This document shows positions 18,127 to 27,629 of a stretch of DNA of 64,000 bases, piece after piece. The translations under genes were made by a program, and so were the position numbers. Numbering within the stretch: position 1 is the stretch's first letter; the number at the start of each line of letters is the position of its first letter. Below the pieces are notes generated by a model. It saw nothing but the letters and a program-made list of their open reading frames with translations. It ran no database searches and had not been told where the DNA came from. Source of the DNA: Candidatus Nitrospira allomarina. GTDB lineage: Bacteria > Nitrospirota > Nitrospiria > Nitrospirales > UBA8639. Location of the stretch: NCBI RefSeq assembly GCF_032050975.1, contig NZ_CP116967.1:3965001-4029000 (forward strand), in the 5' to 3' direction.

Positions 18127-18543
18127 GAAATATAACAGTTCCGTCAATTACCTCTGCACTTTTTAACCCCTCACCGCCTCTCTCCTAAAAATTGTACGTT
18201 TTTCCCCTTTTGCACTATCCAGGGAATGCGACGGGCTACCGATTTCTTCAATAGCAATCCTATCATTTATAAATGATAGGAGAAATAGCACAGAGAGCAG
18301 TTTTATCGTTTGTTTTCATACTGTTATCCCTTGATGAAATGAAAGCTCCACTTCATACCAACGTAATTGAAGAAATTCATCCTTTCAAAAAAATGGCATA
18401 AAGAGCATTAAAATCCCTTTCCATTGATGAATAAGGACTGAAATATATCATTGGCTTGGTTTTTGCTTTTAGAGCATAATTTAAGATTCAAATTGATGTT
18501 GAACTATCGGCAAACGGAACCTGAACCCACAGGGGAAACTATC
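18127..18543. other. Intergenic before sigma factor gene
   Basis: About 420 bases, AT-rich toward the sigma gene. The only clear structure is the 24-bp palindrome at 18258-18281. The sigma frame stays open to a TTG at 18451 and an ATG at 18496, but the ATG at 18544 has the best ribosome binding site. Confidence 0.4.
18258..18281. promoter_or_regulatory. 24-bp perfect palindrome upstream of sigma factor gene
   Basis: The half TCCTATCATTTA is followed directly by its exact reverse complement TAAATGATAGGA with no gap. It lies about 260 bases upstream of the sigma-factor start and 130 bases after the KtrA/TrkA-like stop. No T tract follows on either strand, so a protein-binding operator seems more likely than a terminator. 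A chance perfect 24-mer palindrome is improbable. Confidence 0.5.
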
Positions 18544-19689
18544 ATGGAATACCAAACTGTTTTGGATGAGCCCACAGAAACCGAACTCGCAACCATAAAG
18601 ACTGAGGGAGTCAAACCTTCTATCAGAGGATTCGGGCCAGCTCTCGAATCATTATATTTCCGATCATTTGGAAGCCGCCCTCTTCTCAGTAAAGATTCCG
18701 AGATTGAATTGGCGAAGGAGATTGACCAAGCGTCCAGAACAATCAGGGTCATTATCAAACAAAGCCTTCACCTCACACAGCCATTAAAAAAGGGACCAGA
18801 GAGAGAAGAAACAATTGCTTTACTCAAGGAAACATTTGCCTTAAGTGGTTTTTCGACTCCCGCCATTGAAAAATTGAAATCCGTTCTGTTGACCTTAGGC
18901 AAAACGTATCCCTCCATATCCTCATCCATTCAGGAGCTCTGCCAACAACTTCAAAAAGCGAAATTTCAACTAGAAAAAGCGAAATCTGAACTCGTTCAGC
19001 GAAATCTTCGCCTGGTTGTAGACATCGCGAAACGATATACGGGGCATGGATTGGCCTTTTTGGACTTAGTCCAAGAGGGGAATATCGGGCTTATGAAGGC
19101 GGCAGAACGATTTCAATATCGCAAAGGGTTTAAGTTCAGCACCTATGCCACATGGTGGATTCGACAAGGGATTACGCGATCACTTGCCGACCAATCTAGA
19201 ACCATTCGTGTCCCCGTCCATTTAAATGAAATCTCCAATAAGATTGTTCGTGCCTCCAAACGGTTGACACAACAGTATGCCCGCCCAGTTCAGTTGGATG
19301 ACATTGGAGAGGCGCTCAAATTGAGTGTGGAAAAAATTCATGACACCATTCAAGCCTTTCAAGATCCTATATCGTTAGAAACTCCGGTTGGAGATGGAGA
19401 AACCTTTCTCACAGACTTTATTCCCGATATGGGAACTTTGACGCCCGATGGACCTGTCTCACGCCAGGAGACGAACCAACAAGTCGAACGGATTTTGGAT
19501 GCGCTGACTCCAAGGGAACAAATGGTGATCCGCCTGCGTTTTGGAATTGGCCAAAACGAGCCATGGACCCTTGAAGAAGTCGGACAAAGTATGTCGGTTA
19601 CTCGAGAACGTGTTCGCCAAATTGAAGCCAAAGCCCTTCAAAAATTAAAGGAGCCTGCTATGAAGGATATGTTATATTCCATTAAGTAA
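18544..19689 (+). CDS. Sigma-70 family RNA polymerase sigma factor (RpoD/RpoS-like)
   Basis: About 381 residues from the ATG at 18544, which follows AGGGGAAA; longer starts at 18451 (TTG) or 18496 are possible. Region 1.2 is at PLLSKDSEIELAKEI. It is followed by a short non-conserved insert, then region 2 (LVQRNLRLVVDIAKRY, FLDLVQEGNIGL, KFSTYATWWIRQGI), region 3 (VPVHLNEISNKI) and region 4 with the helix-turn-helix (LTPREQMVIRLRFG, TLEEVGQSMSVTRERVRQIE). The large acidic region 1.1 of the primary sigma factor is missing, so this is probably an alternative group 2 factor of RpoS-like type used in stress or stationary phase; that assignment is inference. A perfect palindrome lies upstream. Confidence 0.85.
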   Translation: MEYQTVLDEPTETELATIKTEGVKPSIRGFGPALESLYFRSFGSRPLLSKDSEIELAKEIDQASRTIRVIIKQSLHLTQPLKKGPEREETIALLKETFALSGFSTPAIEKLKSVLLTLGKTYPSISSSIQELCQQLQKAKFQLEKAKSELVQRNLRLVVDIAKRYTGHGLAFLDLVQEGNIGLMKAAERFQYRKGFKFSTYATWWIRQGITRSLADQSRTIRVPVHLNEISNKIVRASKRLTQQYARPVQLDDIGEALKLSVEKIHDTIQAFQDPISLETPVGDGETFLTDFIPDMGTLTPDGPVSRQETNQQVERILDALTPREQMVIRLRFGIGQNEPWTLEEVGQSMSVTRERVRQIEAKALQKLKEPAMKDMLYSIK

Positions 19690-19842
19690 AAGTTGTGTTC
19701 ATTCCCTCATCACCCTTTGCATTCAACCATTTCTTTTAGGTGAACTTGCCTTTTCTGACCGAGGACTTGTCAACCAGCCAATCACCGCCTTACCATAGGG
19801 CTATTCGGTGCTTGTTTCATTCATGAACAAAGACCAGCGCAC

Positions 19843-20229
19843 TTGTTGCCATCAGACCCTATTTACAGACTTCGACAAGAATTCAGAGGCCACCTTCAAG
19901 AATTCTACACCCATCTGAATCTGGCCCCGCCATACCATAGTATTGAAAAAGCGGTTCAACATTTTTCCAATACGCTCAGAACAAGACCTGAAGAATTCTC
20001 CCGTGGACTGCTACAAGATGCGTCAAAAAAATGGACTGTTTTTCAGGAAATTTTCTTAGCCTCTGGCTTACATAAAAAGCATCGAGGAATCATTCAACAA
20101 TTAGCTCATTCTCATTATACGACTTTAGTTGATGCACCTGAATCGTGTCGCTTCCTTCAAAATTTTCAAACAAACTCGCAAAAATCCACAGTAAATCAAC
20201 CACCGCCGCAGCCAATCCTTCCCCACTGA
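19843..20229 (+). CDS. Hypothetical small protein
   Basis: About 128 residues, beginning at tandem TTG codons (19843, 19846); no in-frame ATG and no strong ribosome binding site are visible, so the start is doubtful. The composition is protein-like and mostly helical (IYRLRQEFRGHLQEFYTHL, EEFSRGLLQDASKKW, HKKHRGIIQQLAHSH), with a Pro/Gln-rich tail. No signal peptide or recognised domain. It lies between the sigma factor and lpxC genes on the same strand, 150 bases after the former. Unknown function; could be a real lineage-specific gene. Confidence 0.45.
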   Translation: MLPSDPIYRLRQEFRGHLQEFYTHLNLAPPYHSIEKAVQHFSNTLRTRPEEFSRGLLQDASKKWTVFQEIFLASGLHKKHRGIIQQLAHSHYTTLVDAPESCRFLQNFQTNSQKSTVNQPPPQPILPH

Positions 20230-20391
20230 CCAATTCTTAGTTACCATTTAGTGAAAAAAGTATACATTTGGGTGGTTTCTGCAACACCCAGAAACAAAAA
20301 GGCCTAATTTCAACTAAAAACTCGCCCTTTCTCTAAGTTATTACGTAGTACAAATTTTGCATGGTTTAATACTAAAGATTCACAGGAACTT

Positions 20392-21339
20392 ATGCGTCAT
20401 CAACAAACACTTGAAACATCATCATTTTTTTCTGGCATTGGTCTCCATTCTGGTAACCCAGCCTCAATTGCCATTCATCCAGCTCCGGTTAACACCGGGG
20501 TGGTCTTTGTGAAACATGTAGCTGATCAAATCCAGTCATGCCCAGCCAGCATCGCCTTTTTAGGACAAACCGATCATTGCACCACACTTCAAGTGGGTGA
20601 TTTTGACATACAGACGGTTGAACATGTGTTAAGTGCACTAGCTGGCCTGGAAATCGATAATGCGTACGTGGAATTGCTTGGCAGTGAAATCCCTGCAGCA
20701 GACGGCAGTGCCACTCCATTCGTCGATTTGGTTTACCAAAGCGGGATTCTCACCCAGGAAGAACCACGCAAATACCTTAAAATTATTCAACCCATTACCG
20801 TGGAAGACGGGCACCGCTCAATCAGTGTTCTTCCCTCCGCACTCCCACAAATAACCTATTTCATTGATTTTCCTCATCCCCTTATACAACAACAGGAATA
20901 TCACCATTTTTGCACGCCCCAAGATTATGGCAAAAATATTGCCGGAGCCCGTACATTCGCCTTTCAAAAAGAGGTGGAATTTTTATGGTCGCGAGGACTG
21001 GGGCTTGGTGGTTCACTACACAATACGGTCGTCTTTGCTGATACGAGATTGGTTAATGATGATGCCCTACGCTTCCCGGACGAATGTGTTCGACATAAAG
21101 TGCTCGACCTTATTGGCGATTTGTCATTATTAGGAATCCCCGTTATTGGTCATTTCTTCGCAAAATGCGCCGGGCACGCACTCCATACTCAATTGGTCCA
21201 AGCCATCATGCATAATCCTGACAAGTGGATCATGTTAAACGCGGGAGAATCCGGAAAGGATGGCATCTTGAACGGACAGTCCTCCTCCAATCCAACGATT
21301 CACCTACCTGAACTCCAACCTGCTTTTCACGCATTCTAA
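20392..21339 (+). CDS. lpxC: UDP-3-O-acyl-N-acetylglucosamine deacetylase
   Basis: A 315-residue zinc hydrolase that removes the acetyl group from UDP-3-O-acyl-GlcNAc, the first committed step of lipid A synthesis, acting in the cytoplasm. The zinc ligand H78 is in TVEHVLSAL; the other two are in the HKVLDLIGDL motif; the general-base Glu is in the 'PAADGSATPF' neighbourhood; and the late His is in CAGHALH. The opening QTLETSSFFSGIGLHSG is the family's TL.......G.GLH.G. Length is slightly above the E. coli enzyme (305). Its presence shows an LPS-bearing outer membrane. Confidence 0.95.
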   Translation: MRHQQTLETSSFFSGIGLHSGNPASIAIHPAPVNTGVVFVKHVADQIQSCPASIAFLGQTDHCTTLQVGDFDIQTVEHVLSALAGLEIDNAYVELLGSEIPAADGSATPFVDLVYQSGILTQEEPRKYLKIIQPITVEDGHRSISVLPSALPQITYFIDFPHPLIQQQEYHHFCTPQDYGKNIAGARTFAFQKEVEFLWSRGLGLGGSLHNTVVFADTRLVNDDALRFPDECVRHKVLDLIGDLSLLGIPVIGHFFAKCAGHALHTQLVQAIMHNPDKWIMLNAGESGKDGILNGQSSSNPTIHLPELQPAFHAF

Positions 21340-21470
21340 CGCCTCTCTCTCTTTCTCCGCTGTGTGCCCTCAACTAATAATGCGTTTGCTATCTGCCTAT
21401 CTAATAACAAAGAAGAAATCCTTTTCTCCATTGTCTTCATCCCCTACGCGTGGTAGCGTCTGGCATAACC

Positions 21471-22016
21471 ATGAAACTCCAATCATTTGTCCGCCCTTAC
21501 AGAACAAGCAGGCTTAAATTACTTTTCATTATTTGCGCCTGCCTTTTCCCGTGGACCCCCGTCTTAAGCGCTACACCAATAGAAAATGATCCCAAAGGAT
21601 TCTTCGGCAGCCTCTGGGGCCATTCTCTTCAAGATCGCTCAGACCTAAAAAAAATCGATTCCATAGATTCATTGCATATCTATACGATGAAGCGCGGGGC
21701 ACCCCGGCTTGGATCCACTGAGTTGGAATCCGTCAAACTTTATACCTTGGATGGAAAGTATGCTCGGGCCCTCTTTCATTACCAGGGGGAAGCTACCCAC
21801 AAAGCCATCCTTCAGTACCTGAGAAATGAGTTTGGAAAAACAAACGACCCGTATGGATCCACTATCCGAGGGTTAAACCAACAGTACAATTGGCGCGGAC
21901 CAGAAACCGAAATCACCCTTACCTACCATGGATTTCGAGAGCGGGGAACTTTAACTGTCGAGGGTCGGATCTATGCCCCATTGTTTCTTGACACACTTTC
22001 TGAGAATTCCTATTAA
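21471..22016 (+). CDS. Secreted hypothetical protein
   Basis: About 181 residues. I take the ATG at 21471 (MKLQSF) because it begins a normal signal peptide with a basic n-region, a hydrophobic core (LLFIICACLFPW) and a VLSA cleavage end; the longer frame from 21450 has no ribosome binding site. The mature start, DPKGFFGSLWGHSLQDRSDL, resembles the 'GF.gi.WG....d......' opening seen in many small periplasmic proteins of Gram-negative bacteria. The gene at 1126 in this window has a loosely similar opening. Function unknown; periplasmic location inferred. Confidence 0.65.
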   Translation: MKLQSFVRPYRTSRLKLLFIICACLFPWTPVLSATPIENDPKGFFGSLWGHSLQDRSDLKKIDSIDSLHIYTMKRGAPRLGSTELESVKLYTLDGKYARALFHYQGEATHKAILQYLRNEFGKTNDPYGSTIRGLNQQYNWRGPETEITLTYHGFRERGTLTVEGRIYAPLFLDTLSENSY

Positions 22017-23012
22017 TAGTTGAGTTTCCTTCGCGATCACTAACAATAAAACATCAGACCTTGTGATAATTCTCCGCAGACCTCGCATGGAGGCAATCAT
22101 GTGTTTCTTTTCGGTTTACCTCTTCTCTCAATTAGGACGAGGGCCAAAGATTAAATGATTTCAAGGCGATAATTGGCTCTCCATACTCCAGGTGGCAACA
22201 ACAATCGGTTTTAAAAAGTATTACTTCACCCCCGGTCATAACTTCCTGATACAAAAAATTAGAGAATTTCCCAATTGAAAGCATTGCGTTTTAACAGAAT
22301 GTCACGGAATGCTAACTCATGCATTTCGGTTTCCTTAATCTGAAAAAGTGTCCACTCCTTCGGGATACATCCAAAGAAAAATGCCCGGGCCAAAGTTAAC
22401 CCAGATTACCACCGTCTACTTGGTTGTGATCTTAGCCTCATAATTGAGGCATCGCGCCGACCACTTCCAGCTCGGCCAAGCCGACCCCATGACTAAATTC
22501 ACCCCACACTAAACTCGGGTCATAGAGTGGAGCGAGCAAGGCACCATTAAGAAAAGCGATCGCAACGGGGGGAACAACACTTTTTGCATTTCCGGGTATG
22601 CCCCATTACAGTGAGCCCTGAACGATACTGAACTAATTCCGGGATGACAGCCTCCTCACTCCTGTCCTCTCCAACCTACCTTCTAGGCTTAGCCGTGTGT
22701 AACCCAATTCACCACACTCAAAGAGCACTCTTCATGGCATCCATGACTTCAATCGACCTCAACATGCTAGGGGTAAAAGAGGAGTCATGGACTCGGTCTG
22801 ATAATGGAGGAAAGGCCATTCAAATCTGCTTTCATACTGTTCCAAATATAGCTCCGATGCCTCCGGACTCCCCTCAATGCATTGCTGGCCTCGTATGTAA
22901 TCTTTCCTCTCTCCAGCAAAATTTCATGTAAAGCCCTTGACTCATCCTAAAACAAGGTTCACTATAGGTCCGTTTTTTAACGTTATCCTAGCCGAATACC
23001 AATAGGGACTCC
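22017..23012. other. Long intergenic region, possible decayed coding sequence
   Basis: Nearly 1 kb with no convincing gene. On the minus strand two stop-to-stop frames have protein-like composition: one ending with a TGA at 22440-22438 and extending to about 22610 (includes PLYDPSLVWGEFSHGVGLAE), and one between about 22770 and 22925. Neither has a start codon with a ribosome binding site. A 95-codon plus-strand frame at 22644 looks like chance. The region may be a worn-out gene, but random frames of this size are common. Confidence 0.35.
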
Positions 23013-23786
23013 ATGTCCAATCACATTCGCTCGGATCTTCTCGCCCTCAATCCCCATCAAACGGTTTCAATTCAGCGCGTTGGAATGGGCCATCATCAGG
23101 TCGTAATTGTAGATAATTTCTATCAATTCCCCGATGAAATTCTGAAGGTCGCGTTGAGCCTCCCCTATACCGACCGCTTCGAAATCGTGGGAAATTTTCC
23201 GGGAGTCCGAGCCCGCCTCAATTATGAGCACCGGGAACTTGTGGAATCTCTCAGTGCACTTTGGGGATGCCCTCTCTTCACATTTTTTTCTCCCCAACCA
23301 GTCGTCTTTCAAGGTATTAAAACTGACAACTACGCGCTAAACGTTGGGCAACGGCAACCTCACATCGATCAGGATATTACCGCCATGGTCTATTTGAATC
23401 CTGCAGATTCATGTACGGGTGGAACCGGCTTATATCTCCACCGACCGACAGGACTCGAACGTGTACCACCTATACCCGACGGGACAATCCAACAACTTGC
23501 GAATCGACTGGAACTCAGCGACGAGTTTTTTACCAGCCCGGAAGGATATGAAAACTTCCAAAATAGCATGATTTTTAATCCACTCTTCGCTTGTCGTGAC
23601 AATAGGTATATCAACGATGGCAATGAATATTGGGAATTACTGAAACTTATCGAGATGCGGCCAAACAGATTGATGATGTTTGATGGACGATGTTTTCATT
23701 CTCAGTACATCCAATCCGGCCACTACAACCAGGCCTTTCGGGTGAACCAAATCCTGTACCTCAGTCAAAAGGAAAAAATGCTCTGA
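23013..23786 (+). CDS. DUF6445 family protein, 2-oxoglutarate/Fe(II)-like fold
   Basis: A 257-residue cytoplasmic protein. It follows the DUF6445 plan: VVIVDNFYQFPDEI, a FPGVRAR segment, QPHIDQD, AMVYLNPADSCTGGTGLYLH, and MMFDGRCFHSQY. The HxD in PHIDQD and the later His in CFHSQY fit the two-His-one-carboxylate iron site of 2-oxoglutarate-dependent oxygenases, and GGT.LY.H is the strand after it. Enzymatic activity is inferred; the substrate is unknown. Related proteins are sometimes found near tryptophan halogenases and TonB receptors. Here a TonB-dependent receptor and a peptide transporter follow within 2.5 kb, but no halogenase is seen. Confidence 0.7.
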   Translation: MSNHIRSDLLALNPHQTVSIQRVGMGHHQVVIVDNFYQFPDEILKVALSLPYTDRFEIVGNFPGVRARLNYEHRELVESLSALWGCPLFTFFSPQPVVFQGIKTDNYALNVGQRQPHIDQDITAMVYLNPADSCTGGTGLYLHRPTGLERVPPIPDGTIQQLANRLELSDEFFTSPEGYENFQNSMIFNPLFACRDNRYINDGNEYWELLKLIEMRPNRLMMFDGRCFHSQYIQSGHYNQAFRVNQILYLSQKEKML

Positions 23787-24016
23787 TTCTTTAATACCTC
23801 CGCCCCGCCTCCCCGCCCAACAAATCTTCTTTTGTTTTTATGAGATTTCCTACTCCTCCTTGTCCAAGCTTGAACAAATATCAAAACTTCCTAAGGGTTC
23901 TTTGTCTACATCTGGCTTACAGAATAGGAAAGAATATTCATCTCAACCACCGGTGAAAAAAGAAAAAGGCGATCTCCGAACGCATATAGATCCAGGCCAT
24001 TGATGCTCTGCTCAGA

Positions 24017-25363
24017 TCATCCCGGTCCAGTTCCCTGCAAGTACGCTTTTTCCTCGTAACCTTTCATCACCAGAAGAAACAGGCAGGCAACAAGAAACAT
24101 GATGCCTGCAAAAAACCAATAGTAGTCTGGGCCGATCAACGCAACAGTCCCATCTGAATTCTGAATCCAATAATTTACAAAGGCGGTAAATCCGTTCCCT
24201 AAAGACACGGAAAGCAAAAATAAGCCCATCAGGAGCGATTTGAGTTTGAGTGGAGCCTGTGTATAGGAAAATTCGAGACAGGTAATCGACACCATGACCT
24301 CCGCCGCCGTAATCACCACGAAGGCCAATAACTGCCAGGCAATCGCCGGTTCCATCCCCGACTCAATTTGTTGCTCAATATAGGCTGAGATCAGAAACGC
24401 CCCAACCGCCATAAAAAAGCCCATAGCAATTTTTCGCAAAGATGTGAGGCGAACCATTTTATTCAAAACCGGATAGACCACATAGGTAAACAAAGGAATA
24501 AACACCATGATCAAGACCGGATTCACTGCTTGAATTTGCGAAGGCAACCATTCAACACCCATCCAGACCCGATCCATATGTTGCGCTTGAAGAACCCACG
24601 CTGAAGAGGTTTGGTCATAGAGGGACCAAAAAAATGCGACAAACACATAAATACCGGCCAACTTCCCAATCGCCCGCCAGGTCTGTGGACGAGAAAGCGC
24701 TTGAAATACACCTGAACGGTCAGGAGGAATATGTGCATAGTGGGTCCGGCCAGACCAAAAAATGATGGTCGCCACAAACATCAAGATGCCAGGCACCCCA
24801 AATGCCAGGCCAGGACCAAAATGTTCCAATAGCCAAGGGGTGAGCATCACAGACCCAAATGCCCCCACGTTAATGGCAAAGTAAAACCAGGCAAAGGCCT
24901 TGGTTAAAAGATGTCCATTGGCCAAACCAAACTGGTCACCTAAATTAGCTGAGACACAGGGTTTAATTCCCCCGGAGCCTATTGCGATTAAAGTCAATCC
25001 AACCAGCAGGCCGAATCGGGTGTGATCTAAAGCCAAAACGACATGGCCGCCACAATACACCAGAGAAAGGAGAATGATGGTTTTATATTTTCCCCAAAAG
25101 GCATCGGCCAAGATCGCCCCCAAAAAAGGGAAAAAATACACTCCCGAGGCAAACAGATGGAAATAACTTTTCGCTTCTGCCTCCCCCATAGGGTTCAAGC
25201 TTCCCTGTGTATTCAGCAACATCCCCGTCATAAACACCACCAGAATCGAACGCATCCCATAGTAACTAAATCGCTCAGCGCCTTCATTGACAACCAAATG
25301 CAGGACTCCCGATGGCATGGAAGCCGTGGTCATAGGTTCTGTTCGATATTCATGTTTTTTCAT
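24017..25363 (-). CDS. POT family proton-dependent oligopeptide transporter
   Basis: A 448-residue inner-membrane protein with about 12 hydrophobic segments, of the PTR2/POT branch of the major facilitator superfamily. The family signature appears as NEGAERFSYYGMRSIL in helix 1, where E..ERF.YYG couples protons to peptide uptake. It is followed by DAFWGKYKTI after helix 2, the usual 'aD...Gr..tI' loop, and GSGGIKPCVSAN in helix 4-5. Likely imports di- and tripeptides. Slightly shorter than E. coli DtpA (500) because it lacks the two extra helices of some members. It is divergent from the TonB receptor gene with 122 bases between. Confidence 0.88.
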   Translation of the reverse strand: MKKHEYRTEPMTTASMPSGVLHLVVNEGAERFSYYGMRSILVVFMTGMLLNTQGSLNPMGEAEAKSYFHLFASGVYFFPFLGAILADAFWGKYKTIILLSLVYCGGHVVLALDHTRFGLLVGLTLIAIGSGGIKPCVSANLGDQFGLANGHLLTKAFAWFYFAINVGAFGSVMLTPWLLEHFGPGLAFGVPGILMFVATIIFWSGRTHYAHIPPDRSGVFQALSRPQTWRAIGKLAGIYVFVAFFWSLYDQTSSAWVLQAQHMDRVWMGVEWLPSQIQAVNPVLIMVFIPLFTYVVYPVLNKMVRLTSLRKIAMGFFMAVGAFLISAYIEQQIESGMEPAIAWQLLAFVVITAAEVMVSITCLEFSYTQAPLKLKSLLMGLFLLSVSLGNGFTAFVNYWIQNSDGTVALIGPDYYWFFAGIMFLVACLFLLVMKGYEEKAYLQGTGPG

Positions 25364-25485
25364 GAAACAACTTTCATCTGTAAGAAGTGGACAACCGTTG
25401 AAAATTCGTATAGATCCTATCCGGTGAGAACGGCTGTGTCAGTCCGACAAGCAAACCTCCGTCCCCACCGGAATGTCATTGTATA

Positions 25486-27444
25486 ATGCCGACCCCATTC
25501 CTGCCATTCCCAGGCATAATCCTCTTGGTCAGTCTTTCAATTATAAGAATATGGCTTCCCCCGCCGGTACAGTCCAAGGAATCATCGGTTCCGACTCTTG
25601 ATACGATGATTGTCACAGGTTCCGCCCAACCCACCCAACCCCACCAATCAACTCAAAGCATTACGACCCTCAATGCTGAACAGATTGCCCCCCTTCAGCC
25701 CAATCGGGTGACCACCATCCTCCAGCAAATCCCAGGACTCCATACCGATGAGATGAGCGGGAGAAGTGGAATCAGCTCAGTGTATCTCCGAGGTGCCGAT
25801 CCCAACTTCACCTTAATTATGCTGGATGGGGTCCCCATGAATGACTCAACCAACCAGCGAGGCGGATCAGTTGATCTTTCCACTATTCCTATTGATCGGA
25901 TCGAGCGCGTAGAAATTGTTCGGGGACCCCTCTCGGCATTTTATGGTTCTGAAGCCATGGCGGGCGCAATCAATTTCATTACCAAATCAGCTACCACGGC
26001 TCCCTCCTTTCGCCTCCTGGGCGAAGGAGGCCGATACGATTATCTCAAAGGGCTTGCCCAAACCGGAGGATCACTGGGACCATTGTCCGCCAATCTGACG
26101 CTGTCCCATACCCAAAATGGAGAGCAAATCGAGAAAGATTCATTTTTGATGGACTCGGCTGGATGGAATTTTTCCATTCAGACAGATCCCAATTTCGACA
26201 TTCAACTAAACGGGCAATATACAGATTCAACGGTCCGGAGTTTTCCGGAAGGCAGTGGTGGGTCAAAACTGGCTTTACTCCGGGAAACCGAACGACGAAA
26301 GACCCAAGAATTTCTGACCGGTTTGTCAGCCTCATTTCACATTCCTTCGGGTTGGCAGCATCAGGTATTTCTGAGTGTGACCCGAAGACTTCAAGACGTG
26401 TCAAACCCGGGAATTCTTGCGACTCCAACCACCTATACCCTGCCTCCGGCTGACTTTGAAACTCTTTATACCCGTTTTCAAACACGCATGACGACAACAT
26501 GGACGATCAGCCCCCAATGGAAATTTTCACTTGGTGAACAGCTGACTCATGAACGCGGAAGACGGAACGGGACTCAAGACCTGAGTTCCTTCGGAGGCTC
26601 CTCTGACCAGCCAGATGACTTTGCCATCCGGCGGACACTCGGAGGAGCCTTTGCGGAACTAACGTCCGTCTGGTGGCAAAAACTGACCCTGAATTCGGGT
26701 GTTCGAGCCGATATCTCACAAGGGTTCCAGCCGAAGATTAGCCCCAGAATTGGAGCGAAATATCAGCTGTTAAACTCAATCCAGATTCGTGGTGGCTATG
26801 GAAGGGGATTTAAATTGCCCAGCTTATCCAGTTTAGGAGACCCCTTAATTGGGAACCCTTCCTTACAACCCGAAACCAGCGTCGGGTGGGATCTCGGCCT
26901 AGACTATCACACATTCGATGAAAGATTTACCGCAACGATAGAATACTTTCACAACCGGTTCAGGAACCTTATTGACCTCGATCCCGACCTTCTCAATCAA
27001 GGAATTATTCGCCTGGCCAATATTGATGAGGCAAAAACTCATGGTTGGAATATTTCCCTGTCCCTCACGCCAATCCCTGCTGTTTCTTTCCAGTCTAGTC
27101 TCACCCACCTCACCACTCGAGTGACGGAAACCGGAGCTCAACTAAGAAACCGCCCCAAATGGCGCGGATGGGTGGGGGTTACGATGAAGCTATCTTCGAC
27201 CCTCAATGTCAAAAGTCAAGTCACATGGGTCAGTTCCAGTTTTGATTTTCAAGTTCCAACCCAAACCACACGAGTAGGGGGATTTGCCAAGGCAGACATC
27301 ACGGTCAATTACCATCCCTTTACCGAGTGGAGTTGCTATGCAGCCCTCGAAAATGTCACCAACTCCTCATATGAACAGTTTGCCGGATTCCCGGCTCCGC
27401 CCTTGACCTTTCGTTTAGGATTGGAATACCGGCCAGAATTGTAA
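25486..27444 (+). CDS. TonB-dependent outer-membrane receptor, BtuB-like
   Basis: A 652-residue receptor. An N-terminal signal region is followed by a TonB box (DTMIVTGSA, about 38-46). The plug domain has TILQQIPGLHTDEMSGR, VYLRGADPNFTLIMLDGVPMND and the closing IERVEIVRGPLSAFYGSEAMAGAINFITK. A 22-strand barrel follows, ending in LTFRLGLEYRPEL. Sequence style is closest to BtuB/FepA-type importers of vitamin B12 or metal chelates; the ligand cannot be told, and no cobalamin riboswitch is visible in the short upstream gap. The ATG overlaps a TATAAT sequence at 25482-25487 and has no ribosome binding site, so either the message is nearly leaderless or translation begins further in. Confidence 0.9.
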   Translation: MPTPFLPFPGIILLVSLSIIRIWLPPPVQSKESSVPTLDTMIVTGSAQPTQPHQSTQSITTLNAEQIAPLQPNRVTTILQQIPGLHTDEMSGRSGISSVYLRGADPNFTLIMLDGVPMNDSTNQRGGSVDLSTIPIDRIERVEIVRGPLSAFYGSEAMAGAINFITKSATTAPSFRLLGEGGRYDYLKGLAQTGGSLGPLSANLTLSHTQNGEQIEKDSFLMDSAGWNFSIQTDPNFDIQLNGQYTDSTVRSFPEGSGGSKLALLRETERRKTQEFLTGLSASFHIPSGWQHQVFLSVTRRLQDVSNPGILATPTTYTLPPADFETLYTRFQTRMTTTWTISPQWKFSLGEQLTHERGRRNGTQDLSSFGGSSDQPDDFAIRRTLGGAFAELTSVWWQKLTLNSGVRADISQGFQPKISPRIGAKYQLLNSIQIRGGYGRGFKLPSLSSLGDPLIGNPSLQPETSVGWDLGLDYHTFDERFTATIEYFHNRFRNLIDLDPDLLNQGIIRLANIDEAKTHGWNISLSLTPIPAVSFQSSLTHLTTRVTETGAQLRNRPKWRGWVGVTMKLSSTLNVKSQVTWVSSSFDFQVPTQTTRVGGFAKADITVNYHPFTEWSCYAALENVTNSSYEQFAGFPAPPLTFRLGLEYRPEL

Positions 27445-27629
27445 GGTCAGAAAGTATTTCTCCAAAGGAGGCATGGGTGACATCATCAATCAAGTTTTCT
27501 CCATGAAGCTATCGCAGAAATCTGCTTAAGCCAGGTCGTGTTTTGACCGAAAAAGGAAAAGGCGTTGAAAAGAGGCAGGCGAAGATGTGAAACATCGCCT
27601 CCTACCTTACATTTCACTGGGAATCTTCC

